Shown piece by piece: positions 24,810-39,800 of a stretch of DNA of 64,000 bases. Numbering within the stretch: position 1 is the stretch's first letter; the number at the start of each line of letters is the position of its first letter. This DNA is from Melitaea cinxia (lineage: Eukaryota > Arthropoda > Insecta > Lepidoptera > Nymphalidae), in contig NC_059397.1 in the NCBI RefSeq assembly GCF_905220565.1, forward strand, positions 15,935,001 through 15,999,000, given 5' to 3'. Both the position numbers and the translations under genes were made by a program. The notes beneath the pieces were generated by a model. It did no database searches, was not told the DNA's origin, and was given only the letters and a program-made list of their open reading frames with translations.

Positions 24810-27800
24810 GTATGTTCGGGAATAACTTCGTCGCTTATTTACTGATTTTGATAATTCTTTTGTTGGAAAGGGGATATCCCTGGTGTGGTACCATGATAAG
24901 AAAACCAGGATCTGATGATGAGATCCCAGAGAAATCGAGGGAAACTCTCGAAAATCCGCATAACTTTTTACTGGGTGTACCGATTTTGATAATTTTTAAT
25001 TTCATCGAAAGCCGATGTTTATCATGTGGTCACATTTACATTTAAACGAGATCTGATTTCAACTTTTGGAGTAATCTTTGATAATGCGTATTTACTTCAC
25101 GATTTTTTCGTCTACCTACGTTGTATTACTTGTCGATATAATTGAAGTCGTTTTTTTTCGTCCTCTTGTTTGTAACTGTTGTCTTGTATTGCTCACACTG
25201 TAAAACGAATTAGTTTCATATTGATATGTAACGGTTTCAATAGACGAAATGAAATGTTAAACTTTTTGAAGTAAATCGTCTTTACGTACGCTTGACTTGG
25301 GGAGTAAGCTGGAGAATGTGTAACGAGAGCGTTACGAAAAGTGTGATCGGGCGAGGCCAACGGAAGTTGAGAGGGAGATATAAGTTAGTGAAGATAGAAA
25401 GAGAGATAGTTACGTCCAGCCTTCGGTCGTGTGATCTAAAGCACACTCATTTTTTCCTTTATTTTTCAGTGTTTGTAAAAATAAAATATAACTTTGTAAC
25501 CAATATATTATTCGAAAACAGATATTATCGTACTTAGCCTTAAAAATATATGCAAAATACTTATAGTATATATAGTTTTTGACGAGAAGTAATTTCCATT
25601 CTGAATAGCTCAAAGCTCTGATATGGCAGGCAAAATTTAATTTATGATTTTATTCAACTATACGAGAGCAACAAACATTCATTAAACGCTAGTTTCTTTG
25701 TAAAATGAAATAAAATCAACGAGGAAAAATCGATAACTACTTATTTCATACAACTAAGCTAGGTAGAATATCGTCTTTAAAAATGAATAAGAGTAATAAA
25801 TAATAAACGCTTCACAATCAACGGCCTCCAGTAGGCTTTTCTATTTTGTTGGGCATGCGAAAATACATACAATCACAAACGCCCAGACCACGAAAAAAAT
25901 GTATATGGCCAATACAAATGATCGAACCAGCGACCTTCAGCGCAACAGCCACTGCTGTGAACGCTGCGCTAATGCGTCGTCAAAGTAGAATATCTACATA
26001 GATACATAAAGAATCATTGTAACTTTTTTTTACTTGCTTGTATGTAATTGAAAACTCTACGTATATTTTCACAGGTATTATTTATATGAGTATACTAATT
26101 TTAATAACAAGACGTTACAACTTAGATTCTCAAATAAAAAAGCAAGGCAGTGTTTGTCTCTAAAAAATACTATCAAATCCCTGCTGAAAAATGTTAAAAT
26201 CAATATTGCACATTTTGCTCGCTGGACTAGCGAGCAAAACTAGACACACAACAAATAATATATGTAATAATATTCGATGCAGTATAAGGCTGGCTGCACA
26301 TCCGGCGACTTCATTGTAGACGTGTAAGCGTTGATATGTATTTAACTACTTTTAAATATTAAAAAGAGATCCTCATAAGATTACTATAATATTTTTAACA
26401 CAACAGATTACAAATTATACATAATTTGTAAATTTCTGAAATTCGATCTAGATACCGATATTTATATATACCCCCGGCTTATAAATTCGGGTTTGTTGCA
26501 TCAGCCGTTTGCCAGAACTAACCTAAAAAAATTCTCTGCCATATCCCATATATCGAAGATATATAATAGCATATGTGACAAAGTGGATGTTTTTAATGAT
26601 AAATTACCTACCTGCCTTCAAAAAAGTTGTTTTGGGATTGCTGAGGGATTAATTACTTATAAATGGTTTTTGTGTTTGCTGTTTATGTTTGTTTTTTAAC
26701 TTACTACATCTATTTTTAATTATACTTATCTGTATTTCAATTTGTAGATATATTATTTTAATAATACTAGTATTACATATGTTTTTGTGCATGTTGTGAC
26801 AATTTGAAATGTTGCGATTTAAGCTTAATTATAGTACCTATAGTTTTTATGTGAAAATTGTAATGTTGCAACTACTGTTTGTCCAAATGAATAAATAAAT
26901 AAATACCCAAAAGAAATTGACATACATACAGAAACACTATACATATTGATGTTTTCAAGAGTTTACTTATTTTCTTGAGATTTCGCCATTACATCGTAAT
27001 CCAGTTATGGAATCTCTTGAAATAAAAAGGTTTTTAATTATCGACCATTGAATAAGTTGCCAGTGAAAATTTAAAAACATACAGATATACATCTTTTTTA
27101 TTTGCGTAAAAATTGACATAAAACGATAACATGGCAAATTTCACTAAGGCAAAAGAATGCAAGCAAGGCAGCTGGCCTTACTCTGGGTAAATTTATTTCA
27201 TTATAATTTAAGCCTTAACTTTTTTATTTATTTATTTATTTATTTATTCAATATTATTAACATAAATCGCTAAATATTAAATAATAACAAAAATAAACGT
27301 TCAGTTTATCAGGGGCCTAACATCGCTAGTGCTATAAATCATTCCTGTGTCGGGTCACGCATTGATAAATATGTTGCTGAACCGTTTGTACCAGACAATT
27401 AGTTGTCTTGATTCGACGTACTGCGACGACAATTTGAAGACCTATGTGTAAATCATACTGATTAAAATTGCTCGACTCTGTATCGATTTGAATCACAATC
27501 AACTTAAACTCTCGTTGCCTAATTTAGGTTAAGGTGACAGAGGTATGTATGAACGAATAACTTTAAAATTAAAGATAATTGATTTAATGTATTTTGAATA
27601 TGTTATTTAACTAAAGATCAAGTACTCAAGTAAAGAATAATAAAATTTAATTTTGATGATAGTAGAATCGTTCCTTTTACTGGTCCGTTGGTGCAGTTGG
27701 CAGTGACCCTGTTATTCGGTTCAGGGTCATGGTTTTGATTCCCGCACGAAACATATGTGTAGCACGTATACATATATGAATTTATTTTTAAAAATTTTAC

Positions 27801-30800
27801 ATATACATTATTTTACATTATATATAGCATGGTACCTAAATTTGGGTGTTTTGTTAATAATTTTAAAGAATTTAACATGTTATAATACGAAACACCTATG
27901 TGTATTTCTTTGCAAAATCAATTTTAATTTAGCTTTTGTTTTTAGCTAAGATAATAAATTTCTAAATAATACTTTATTTTTTCTCAAAATCGACTACTCC
28001 GTAAAGTACCACGAGAGTAGTTGGTTATACACGCACATTAAAAAACCATTCTTGATAGACATGTAAATAATACCACCGAACGGCATAATTGTACAATATT
28101 GGTTCACACGTAACCACACGTAAAAGCGCCATGGATTGTGCCTGTTGCGCTGGCGGTTGTGGGTTCGATCCCCGCACATGACAAACATTTGTATTGGCCA
28201 TACAGGTATTTGCTATAGTCTGGGTGTTTGTGCAGTCCTTGTGGGTCTCCCCACCGTGCCTCGGAGAGCACGTTAAGCCGTCGGTCCCGGTTGTTATCAT
28301 GTACACCTACCTGATAGCGATCCTTACTCATAATGCATTGGAGCAGCATGGTGGATTAAGCTCTGAACCTTCTCCTACATGGTGAAAGAGGCCTATACCC
28401 AGTAGTGGGATATTACAGGCTGAAGCGTAAGCGTAAGTAATATGTAGATTTTATGAATTTCTGTCTTTGATTAATAGCTTATTATTATTAGAATGTAAGC
28501 AATTTTTACATTAAAATGTTATTTTAATACATTATAATTCTTTTTTTTTTTAATTATGTAAAATTCTATTTAAATAAATCTATATTGTTATGTTTTATTT
28601 CATTGAAATAATGATCTATTTACCACCATTTCTTAGAGCATCTTCGAACTTTTTTGATTAATTTTAATGTGAAAAATATACACATTTAAATATCTATTTC
28701 TACATTTACTTGTAAGAAGTTAAACACAAAATAACGGATAACGAATAAAATAATAACTTGAATTTGTAGTAAAAAAGTACCACTGCTTAAGAAATCAGTA
28801 AAAACAGAATTTTGGCACACAACCTCCCTTTGGTGTTTTAACAAGGCTGAATAGTCCGCTCCAATCTTTATACAGCTGAACTTTCAACGCAGAAAAAGTT
28901 ACAAATTTAAACAACTTAGTTTACATACTTAAAAATAATCTTGTAAGATCGAACTTATAAGCCTTTATGAAGTATTAAACAAGAATTTTGTTTGTGTCTA
29001 TTTGTATTATTTTAAATTCTAATAAAGCTGCGAGTATGTCGAATATCATTCTTGAACTTATTATGACAAAGGTTATTTTATATTACAGGCCAACCAAATT
29101 AGAATATACTCGTATACTATCAGGATTTCATAGTAAAACGTTATTTAAAAATAATAACATCGTAACACGTAATTACAGATTAAAGAGATATAACATTACA
29201 CACAAAGTATACGACGTATCATCTCAATTTTATTTACTTTCATTTGATATTTAAAAGAGTTATTTGAATAAATATTTTTTTTATGTTCCAATGTGTTACA
29301 TGTTTTCTTATATAAGAGTGTCATTAGAAAACTAGAGATCATCTTTAATTAGCTTTTATGATTAATTAGAAAATACTAAATCAACGATGATCATTATTTT
29401 TCTTTTACTATGTGTAATAGCGTTTTAAGTATTTCAGTAAAAAGTTATTAATTCATTATTATTTTTTACCATCGAATACCACTACATTTATAAGATATTT
29501 TTATTCGCATATATTAATTTTAAAATTCTAGTTTATTAATCGAGGAGAAACAGGTCCTACTGACCTATTCGACCTCCCGCTATCAAAATCTATTTATAGT
29601 GTCATCCGTCAAATAGCGTTATCCGCAACTAGTAAAACAGGTCCTTAATGTTTTATAAATCTTTGTGGGAGTCCATTTTATCTTACAGATTAAACAATAG
29701 GTGCACAAAGGTCTTGATGTCACTTATGGCTTAATGTAGTAATACATGATTGCAAAATAGTAACGTGCGTACCACTCATTATATGTCCGTATTTAATTAG
29801 TTAATATTTACATATTGCATCGTACTCCGTTAACTCGAATTGGAGCAGCGTAGTGGATTCTCCGGGGGTACTGTACGATATACTGCTCTAGCCGGTGACC
29901 CCCCGTGGGAGCTTGTGGCGGAGGTCCTTGCCAAGACCTACTGACACGTCTCAGGTAGAAGGGTTCTCAGTGAGAACCCTTCGTTGGACGGGATCTTACG
30001 GGTGCGCCGGGTAGAGCAGAAGCACTAATGCGGAGGTGGGGGGAAGACCTGGTGGAGCAGCCATATGGCACTCGCGTAACGGCTGCCTTGCACCTGGTCC
30101 TTGAGCGGTGGATGCGCCGCAAGCCCTTCACCTTCCGTCTGACGCAGGTTCTCACCGGGCATGGCTACTTTGTTGACTGCTTGTGTCAGACAGCCCACAG
30201 GGAGCCGACGACTGGATGTCTCGATTGTGGCGCAGCGGTGGCCTCGACCCAGTACACCCTCGAGGTGGGCGGCGCTGCGTCGCGATCTGATGACAGTTTT
30301 CGGAGGGGACTTGTCACTGCCGAGCGTCAGCACCGCGATGCTCGGCGACGACGAGTCCTGGAAGGCGGTGGTCTCCTTCTGCGAGACAGTAATGTCTCAG
30401 AAGGAGAATGACGAGCGGGTGAGAGGAGAGGCCGCCGACGAGGCCTCCCTCCGAAGGCGACGAACAGGGGTGCGTAGGAGGCGCTACTTAATGCACCTCT
30501 AATAACGCCCCCTATGCCTGTGTCGGGCCGGGATGGGAACCCGGTCCTGCAAGACACGGCGTCGTAGGGATTGTTCAGAGGTGAGCCGGACAGTCCCCAT
30601 GGAGGAGAAGTCAGACCTTTTCGCCGAGAACAGCCTGTCGCTGGAGGGATCCTGTTGCCTGCAGATCTGGCACTCTCCAATTATAGCGACTGATGGCTCC
30701 CGCAGGGGTTTGGTCGGTATTGCACCCCCAAGTGCTGAGCGTGGTGGATTAAGCTCTGATCCTTCTCTTACATGGGGAAAGAGACGTATGCCCAGCAGTG

Positions 30801-33800
30801 GGATATTATAGGATAATGCGAAGCATTGTACTACTTTTATGAATGATCACGTGATATTATATAGCCTAGGTTTAAACTAGTTAGTAGTTGGTTGAACTAT
30901 TTGTAAGGTTAAATCGACATTTATACAAACAGATCATTAATATTAAACAAAAGGATGTATCGTATTATTTATTTTTTTAATGGAATATAATACTCATAAC
31001 TATTGTTTCCAAAGAAATGTACGTGTATAACGAACCCATTAAGAGACATCGTTATTTTAGATTTTGTACAAAAAAAAATTATGACAAATACGCATTAAGA
31101 GTTATATTATTTTTTTAGCTTAAACAATCGATAAATTTTAATGCTCATTTTTATGTATATTTAGGTATTGTTATTTTACCAACTCTAAATTAAAAAGTAT
31201 GTTGCATTACCTCGCAATTTTACTAAGAAATTTAATATTATATAAAAAAAATCGTAAATAATTTATTATGTACTTACAAAATACTGAAATTATATACTGA
31301 AATTATTTAATGGATATTATAATTATTTGGACAACTAGAAACGATAATTTTGCATTTAATTAATTGTACGTTTCACACAATTTATACAATTATTGTACGT
31401 ATATTATGTCACATACTCGTATCAATATCGAATTTCTGTATTTGTTTTACATTTTTTTTTGCCATTAAATCATATACACGAAAATACTGTAGCTAAAAAT
31501 TTATTTTCGCAATGCTCACAGCAAAGCGAATATTTATTCGAATGTGATGGTTTTAGATATAAGCCTAGTAATTTTTTGAATAACACACACAATCCTACTG
31601 TAACGAATATATTAGATGCAAAGGATAGACAAGGATAGAGATAAATATAGGTTTTAAATTTAACTGAAAATTGAGACACATTTTTAGGATTTCATGATCA
31701 CACATCTGTTCATAACCGTGAAGTCTCCAACATCGTTGATATACCAGGAGGTTCAAAATAACAAACGCGGTAAATCCCGAATAAATACCAGAAATAGTTG
31801 AACATCTATTTCATAATTTACTAAACTAATTCTCTATAAATATATAAATGCTTTTTTTAAACATCAACTTAGATGAAACTACATAATATGTCATCTAGTT
31901 TTTTCTTATACAACTAAGTCGCGTAAACAAACGGACAGCTCAGCTATAGCGATTATCGTAGCCTATAGACGCCTGCAATACCAGAAGCATGGCAAGCGCG
32001 TTGCCGACCTTATCCCCAATCCCTCACCGGGGATCTAGTCACCTTACTTGATATTACTCGAGCAGTATTATTTAATTTTGATAGTCTATCCCCCAGTGGG
32101 CTGCTCCACATTTTGAGAAAGATATTTACTGCTATGCCCTACCTCAAAATAACAAAAGTAGTAATATTCTTATGAAAATTAAGTCAATCTCTGTATTCAC
32201 CTGAGGAGTGTTTCTCTTTTATAACTGTTTCATCATTTTCCTTTTTTTCACTATCTTCATCCACCTTATCTTTATCACCAGTTTCCTCAGATCTATTTCT
32301 TGCGAGGTAATCCTGTAGTGTTGCCAATAAAACTATTATAACTACTATCGCGTACAATGATCTGCAATAAAAAATAAAATTATTTAATTTTATTTGGGGT
32401 TAATACTTACATTTAATTATAAGACTATTATTTTATTTAAATAGTGTTCAATTATTATTTTTTTAGGTACACCTATATTGTGTTCTTATTTTTTTCTGAA
32501 TATTAATAAAACTTTTTTTTAATTAGCCAAAAATGCCGAACATCTTTTAATTTATTGTTGTGATACGGTTTCATAATTTTTTTCACTTTTTTTTTTTTTT
32601 TTATGTCACTAGGTCAACAAACAAGCGTACGGCTCACCTGATGGTAAGCGATTACCGTAGCTTATAGACGCCTGCAACACCAGAAGCATCGCAAGCGCGT
32701 TGCCGACCCAATCCCCAATCCCCCCAGGAGCTCTGGTCACCTTACTCACCAACAGGAACACAATACTGCTTGAAAACAGTATTATTTAGCTGTGATCTTC
32801 TGTAAGGTACTTTATATATTATGTATACATGTTTTGTATATTTTTTTGTAAATTGGCATCAAGCGCGTTACCGACTTTATCCGCGCTGTTAATACACCAT
32901 TATTCAGGATTTTTGAACACCTCATTCCCCCAAAGGAACACAACTCTTCATTTTAACAGTATTATTTCACTTTAATCTACTGTATAATATTTTGTCGAGA
33001 TTATTTTCTGCTGAGTTTTACCTCAATCAAAGCCACTTTTTTACAATCTTCGTTCACATTTATTATGGGAGAAAATATAAATTCAAAAGACACAGAAATG
33101 TTAAAGGTAGACTGAAGTAAGTTAACGATCCTCGGATACAAAACTCTAAATAATACGAACATAACGAAACGTAATTTAAACAAAGCCCCAACATTATGAA
33201 ACCTTCTTACTACCTAAATATCATTTTAATTTTATGTTCGAAATTCAAAGGTTATATTCAAAGGTTTACAAAAACCGTTCACACCGGTTTTACACAAACG
33301 TTCGTCTGTTCCTATAGTAAGCAACTTAATGCTTGTGTTACAACAATTTTTTTTTTTTGATAAATATACATAGAAATAATACATATATAAATATATAAAT
33401 ACAAATATTATATTACACCTAAACTTTTGCGGGAATCGAAACCGCAACCCGCGGCAGAGAAAGCAGGGCCACTACAAACTGCGCCAACGGGCTAGTCGTC
33501 ATTATAATATAAGTGATAAATAATTGTGTTTGCAGGCAAACGAAGAAAAATCGACTTCAATTATATCGACAAGTAATAGTAAAAATTTAAGCGGATTTTC
33601 GAGAGTTTCCCTCGATTTCTCTGGGATTCCATCATCAGATCCTGGTTTCCTTATCATGGTACCAAACTAGGGATATTTCCTTTCCAACAAAAAAGAATTA
33701 TCAAAATCGGTTCATAAACGACGGAATTATCCCCGATCATACATAAAAAATAATATATATATACGGTCGAATTGAGAACCTCCTCCTTTTTTTGAAGTCG

Positions 33801-36800
33801 GTTAAAAACATTGAAGCGAACAACACTTCTGCATTGTATCCAGTGGTCATATAGAGTTTGAAATTAGACAATAAATAATTATATTTTATATGTTAATTTC
33901 AGAACTATTTGTAAGACATTGTTAGCTTTATGTTGTAAATTAACAAACTACTTGACAAACGACTTACCATTTACTGTGATTAGATGTTATAAGTCAAAGT
34001 ATTTTTTGTATCATTATTTTCACAGAATTATTTATTATAAATGGTTTAACATAAAAAGTTAATAATTTATTTTATTTAATTATATTACTCGTATCGAGTC
34101 TAAATTGTTGTTTATACCACATCATATGTAACAACGACAAATCCCTACTTCTTTACGATCGCCTCCCTTTCTGTAGAAAAACTAATACAAATTTTCTTCT
34201 ATAACGCTTCTTGAGCGTAACCATAAATACATGAAAAACACTGCTAACTAATTTAATTTTTCTTTGTCAACAAATTTAGTGAAATAAATTGCTATATATC
34301 TATGTTTATACCGAAAAAAATTTAATACGAGCTAATAAAATAAGGGCAGAAACCTGTTCATCGTAAACATTTTATTTTGTTACCACAAATCACAACATTG
34401 TATCTTTATGGGGAAGGTTATCTTTTTCAATATCAAATTTATTACGGTTTTCTCAATCTTTATGAACCGGGAAGATATTTTAAAATGATAATACCGAAGA
34501 AATCTGTAAAATTTGACAAAGTTTCGTAATAATTGATGGATATCCATCGGAGGTTGGACAAATATTTACTAAAAAAATAACTGACAAATTTTTTAGTTTT
34601 GGTATAAATGTGACTGGCTTATCGAATTAAAGACGTGATTTGGAGTGACAAATCTGTCATATCATATGAATACTAGCCGACCCCCCTTAATCTTCACCCC
34701 CCCCCCCTTATAACTTAGGGGTACGAAAAGTGAGATGAGAGAGATGTTGACCGATTCTCAGACCTACACAATATGTACACAAAATTTCATAAAAATCGGT
34801 CCATCCGTTTCGGAGGATTGGACGCTAATTAGCATTGTGACACGAGAATTTTATATATAAGATATTTCGATAATTTAATCACGTGGTGATCTCAAATGAT
34901 TTCTTTACATCTTGGCTGACTAGTGTAATTAATTTCTATCTATACTAAAGATATATACCATTACTCTGTGTAGTAAGAGATATATTTTAATCTATGTGAA
35001 TATATATTAATCACAAAATGTACATGAGTCCCACCGATACTTTAATTACTAACACCAGAAATTTGCATTCTAAAAGAACTAAGTCAATGAACATGCAAAC
35101 TATGTGTCAATTACCAAATACTCAATATGATCTTTAAAGTTTATTAACTAAAAAACTAATAAAATATCAGACAGCAAGATAAAGAATAAATTAAAATTAA
35201 TTTGTTATGCATTCATATCTTATAGCAATATTTCTAATTACACTATGATCGTTAAAAAATAGGCAACTATGACGCATATCGCAACACACTCAAATAATTT
35301 AAATCCTATGCTTCCCGTTGACCTCGAATTTTAGGAAATATAAATTTACCTAAATAACAAGTTATCAAAGAATAAGTAAAGTATGGAAATAATAATAAAA
35401 AAAAAATATTTATTTTTTTATTTTTGGAACGTAAAAAGTTTTACCCCATTATTTTTAAACGAGTCAGGTTTAGGTATGTTCAAGTTCTACTCAACAAAAA
35501 ATATATATATATTGTGGATACAATTCATTTTTTTTTCTTTTTTTACTCACTTATGAGCTATGTTTGAGTACAATAATTTTGTCTCCTTACAGAAAAAAAA
35601 TACTATTCTTTGCAGGAATATGTTCCCCTAGCGTCAATGTCACGTAGAACGGAAAAAACACTATAAAATTTTAAATAATTACAAAATATAACCTTTACCT
35701 TACCTACCTTATTATAATATAACCTTTTTTTATGATTCAGAACTTTCTATTACAATCCCATTATTGTAATTTTAATAAAAAGTATTGAGTTTTCAAAATA
35801 TTACATGTGATAATACTATAGTTCGATGTAGCTACACGCATGAGTATCTGAGTCACTTGAATAACTACACTAACACGCAACGGTATATAGTTGAGGTACA
35901 GACTGAACAGACGTTACATTTCTGCAATTACTCGATCAAATTGGGATACTCTGGGGATAGATGTTGAATAATTTTGTAAAGTGTAAAACTTATCTTGGGA
36001 AAGCTCATACTAAGCAAGAGCAAATATAAATTACAATGGAATTGTACATTAAGATGCAACTTTCATTATTTTATTACATAGGAAGCAGTAATTTACAGTG
36101 TGACAATTTTGTTTAAATAAACATGAGCAGGATAATAAATGTGTTTAATTACTTTTTTTGTCATGTAACACTTCCATTTTTTTAAGTTCATCTGTGCTAA
36201 GTAAATGATTGTGTTTTAGCTAAAAGTTTAAGTTAAAGGCCAGTCCAAAATTAACTCAATTAATATTCTATAAAATACTTCCAGATTCATAAATAAAAAG
36301 TTACACGAAACATTAAGAGCTTTGTTCAAGGCTCAGTTACCTTCATGTTCGCAAAACGGTCCGTTTACAAAACGAATAGCTTCGTTTATGTAAGGACCGA
36401 AACTAAATGGTCATTTAAAACACAGAAGTTGTAATTCGGTATTTAAATTTAGACGTCCTACTAATGAATACTTAAGAATCAATTACCACATCTAAAACAA
36501 ACTTACAGCGTTAATATCGTCGGCATGTCAAGCCAATCCTTCCACCAGTTTGCGCCTTTCCACACATGGCAATCCATTTCGTCGACTTTCACTTTGACAC
36601 TTATCCCGGTCTTGTATTGATAGTGTTTGATTGCATCCCTGAGAACCACCTCAACGTCCTCTGGACCGCAAGGTGCTGGGACGCATACTCCCCAACTCAG
36701 TGTCGAGAAACGCGGTACAAAGTGACCTGGCTAAACAAATTATAACACTGTTAAGGATATAGACAAACACGTACTTATGAAATAAAAAAAAAACATTAAA

Positions 36801-39800
36801 TTTCTTTTGCTCATTTGGCAAACTCTCTGAATATCAGTTTTTGACATAAATAAGTGTCCCAGTGAAAGTGTGATTAGGTCTTAGGCAAAAAATTTGAGTC
36901 TACTGGTTCGACTCTTAATGAAAAACCTGCAGAACAACCAATGTCAACAGAACAGAATAAACAATGAAAGAAGTTAGAACTCCCGTACAGCATAATCCTG
37001 GCCTATAACTCACAAGCAATCAGGTGAACTTGCTGTTTTCCGAACATCTTTGACGAAAGATTTAAGATTTTAGCCGTATAAAACTTAACTAATACAGACT
37101 CTTAACCCAAATGAGATTACACACTATTTTTTTACACGTAACAAAAATGGTATCTTTAGACATAAATAAATGGTTCTGTTCTGTGTTATACAAAAGTGGG
37201 TCTATAATACAAAAGGACAACTGTCCGTTTGTATGTGAAATGTGTGTTTAACATTATATATAACTAAACAGTGTATAAAAAGACTTACGTACTTAAAACG
37301 CTAAAAGACATATTTTTAAAATACCTTTTATCTATGATAAAAGCTACTATAAGATTTTTATTTCCTAGAAAACAAAAAAGAAGTTACCCAAGAAAAGGTA
37401 AAAAAGCTTCAGTGCTGTCCTCGAGGACTTTTGGAATCAGATGATGCCACGAGCGTAACAGCTCGCTTAATTACAGTAATGAGGACTCGTAAAAATGTAA
37501 TATGTCACTGACACCGATCTTTACTTGCTTAGGCCTTATAACAATTAAATTGAACGAAGCACCTGATGTATTGTTTTATTTAATTAGCTTAATGTTTGTA
37601 AAAAATGATAATATTTAAAATCGATGTTTATCTATGAAATATTGTATCGGAAATTAGTAACATATGTATATTGGATTAAAACTCACATCATCAATTCTAC
37701 TCTTGAAAATATTCCTCGCTTGTGCCAGATGAACTGGCACTTCTAAATCCGTATGTTCAGCTTTCACATCGACCATGGCCAGGCAATACTTTCCCTGTAT
37801 TTTGACAATACTTCCTGTGTCTAATTGGACTCTAGCTCGTACACCCAAACATTGGTCGAAGTCGCCTAACTGTATGCCATTACCTTGTAACAAACCCGAG
37901 GGAATCTTCGCAGTTGCATCGAGCACTGTAATGAAAAATTCCACTTTTGTTCAACTATGCAAACCCTTTGGGAACGGTCCGCAAACAGAAATGGAGCACT
38001 CAAGGGCACTTATATGTCCATTGTGTCTGTATTTTTTATGAAACCACGTTTTAAAAAGAATTTTATGACTGTGTCAACTTTTACTGTACACAGTTATACA
38101 GTGGCTAGTTTTTAGTGTTTGACTACACACTATTTGGAGTTAACCCAAGTCTGCTGTTATTTTAAATACTATTCTCATTAAAATTATTATTCTGTACAAA
38201 ACAGAAAACTGTATGCGTATCTATTCTCAGAATTTAAATTATAAACAAACAAATATATCAGTATGTTTTAATGTATAATAAGCTTTACAAAATACGAGTA
38301 TACTTTAGACGGAAAACTGTAAAAGTAAATATTGATTAAATACGTTTTTCGCAATTATTTATAATATTTTATGTTGTTCTTTAGATTCTAATCTTAATGT
38401 AAGTGCTACAGAAAACTTAGTTCAGCATGTGTGAATAAAGAAAAAAATAATAACCTGAGTCTATAGAAATTAATATCAATGGGTATGTTATTTAAAAGAG
38501 ACACAAAAAATATTCTAAACGATAGTATTCATAGTCATACTATAATGCTTTTAATAAAATGTTTAGTATTGATCAACAACAAGACTTTGGTGTACTTACA
38601 TTTTAATTTAGTTAGGCAGAGAGAACGTGTATCATTTAAGTAACAATTTTAAGTATTTGTGAAAGTGTACATGAATTAATAAAGAAATGGAGGTTCAAAT
38701 TTCACACATTTAACAATTAATTATAATTTATTTTAATAATTGTAATATACTTACTATTTAAGGCCCATATTTTTGTACCACGTAACTGTCTTAACAATAT
38801 TTGACCATGACGCCGACATTCAGGATTATGAATGCGTGAAAAATTCGGTGCAAATGAAGGGAAAAATGCATAAAAATCTTCAAATTCACTTTGTAATAAA
38901 TTTCGTCTAACCAAAGCTTCTGAAAGGTGTTGTACACGTGCTTCTTTGCTGTCGCTTTTTGTTACACTTTCTTGTTTATCAACTTTTAATTCTTCAAAAT
39001 GTTTTGACTTTTTCGTTTCTATGTTAATTTTTGTCCTTTCAGCATTCTCATCTGTTTCAGATACGGCTTGACTTTCTTTTAATTTTTGGGTGGTTATTTT
39101 AACATCAGCTTTCTTTGATCTAATTTTTTCTTTATCTATTAAATCCTCTTTTACTTTTAATCCAAGTTTAGCGCCTTCAGGCTTGACTATGAATGACTCT
39201 TTACTTGAAAAATCTTTCGTTTTCTCCTCATTTGTTGGTTTTGTTTGAACAGAGCTTTTAAAATTTTTCTTGTCTTCTTCTTTGTGAATATTACCTTCTT
39301 GTTTCAACTTGTTTACTTCTTGTTTCAAAGGTTTTAATAATTCATCTTTGGATTTCAGGCTTTCTTTTAAAATTTCTTTCGGAGGCAACACGTCTATCTT
39401 TTTCTTTGGATCGGTTTTCGGCACAGTTGTTACAAGTTTAATTTTACTAACATCATCCTTATCGTCAAATTTTATGTTGATTTTTTCCGTAATAGCAGCT
39501 TTAGGTTTGGCAGTGGCAGTAACATCTTTATGTAAATGTTCTCTAGGTTTAACTATCTTTTTACTTTCGGCTGAACCACTTTTTTTAGAGTCTTTTTTAT
39601 TATAGTCGTCATATTCGTCATCGTCTTCGACATCACTGTCATTGTCGTCGTCGTCAAAGTCTAAAATCAATGAAGCTTTTTTAGTTCTAGCTTTAAGGTG
39701 TAAATTTGAAGACAGTTCAACACTTTTAAACTTGGATTTATCTAAATTTTCTTCACTCAAATCATTACCATTATCTTCATTTTCTTCTTCAGTAACATTA

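Larger units (their letters stand above)
20943..32200 (-). other. intron 4 of the complete gene (11.3 kb)
   Basis: The largest intron of the gene. It holds two R1-clade LINE 3' ends (22620-23215 minus, 29855-30735 plus), several SINE copies, one repeat C, one repeat E, a degenerate LINE tail at 26450-26905, and repeat D just before exon 4. 23230-24180, 27000-27660 and 30850-31900 hold nothing recognised. Confidence 0.8.
32362..36506 (-). other. intron 3 of the complete gene (4.1 kb)
   Basis: Carries repeat D copies (32590-33035), a tRNA-like head (33418), repeat C (33525) and repeat E (34668). 33820-34660 and 34880-36500 are AT-rich and hold nothing recognised. Confidence 0.8.

Noticed and set aside
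27680..27762. Free-standing tRNA gene
   Set aside because: A- and B-box-like motifs are present, but acceptor and T stems do not pair. It fits a SINE head.
30025..30333. Minus-strand frames around 30000-30680
   Set aside because: GC-rich shadows of the R1-clade ORF2 remnant, which runs on the plus strand with recognisable motifs.
39309..39605. 98-codon plus-strand frame opposite exon 1
   Set aside because: Antisense shadow of the Lys/Glu-rich coding stretch; gives a Ser/Leu/Phe-rich peptide with no features.
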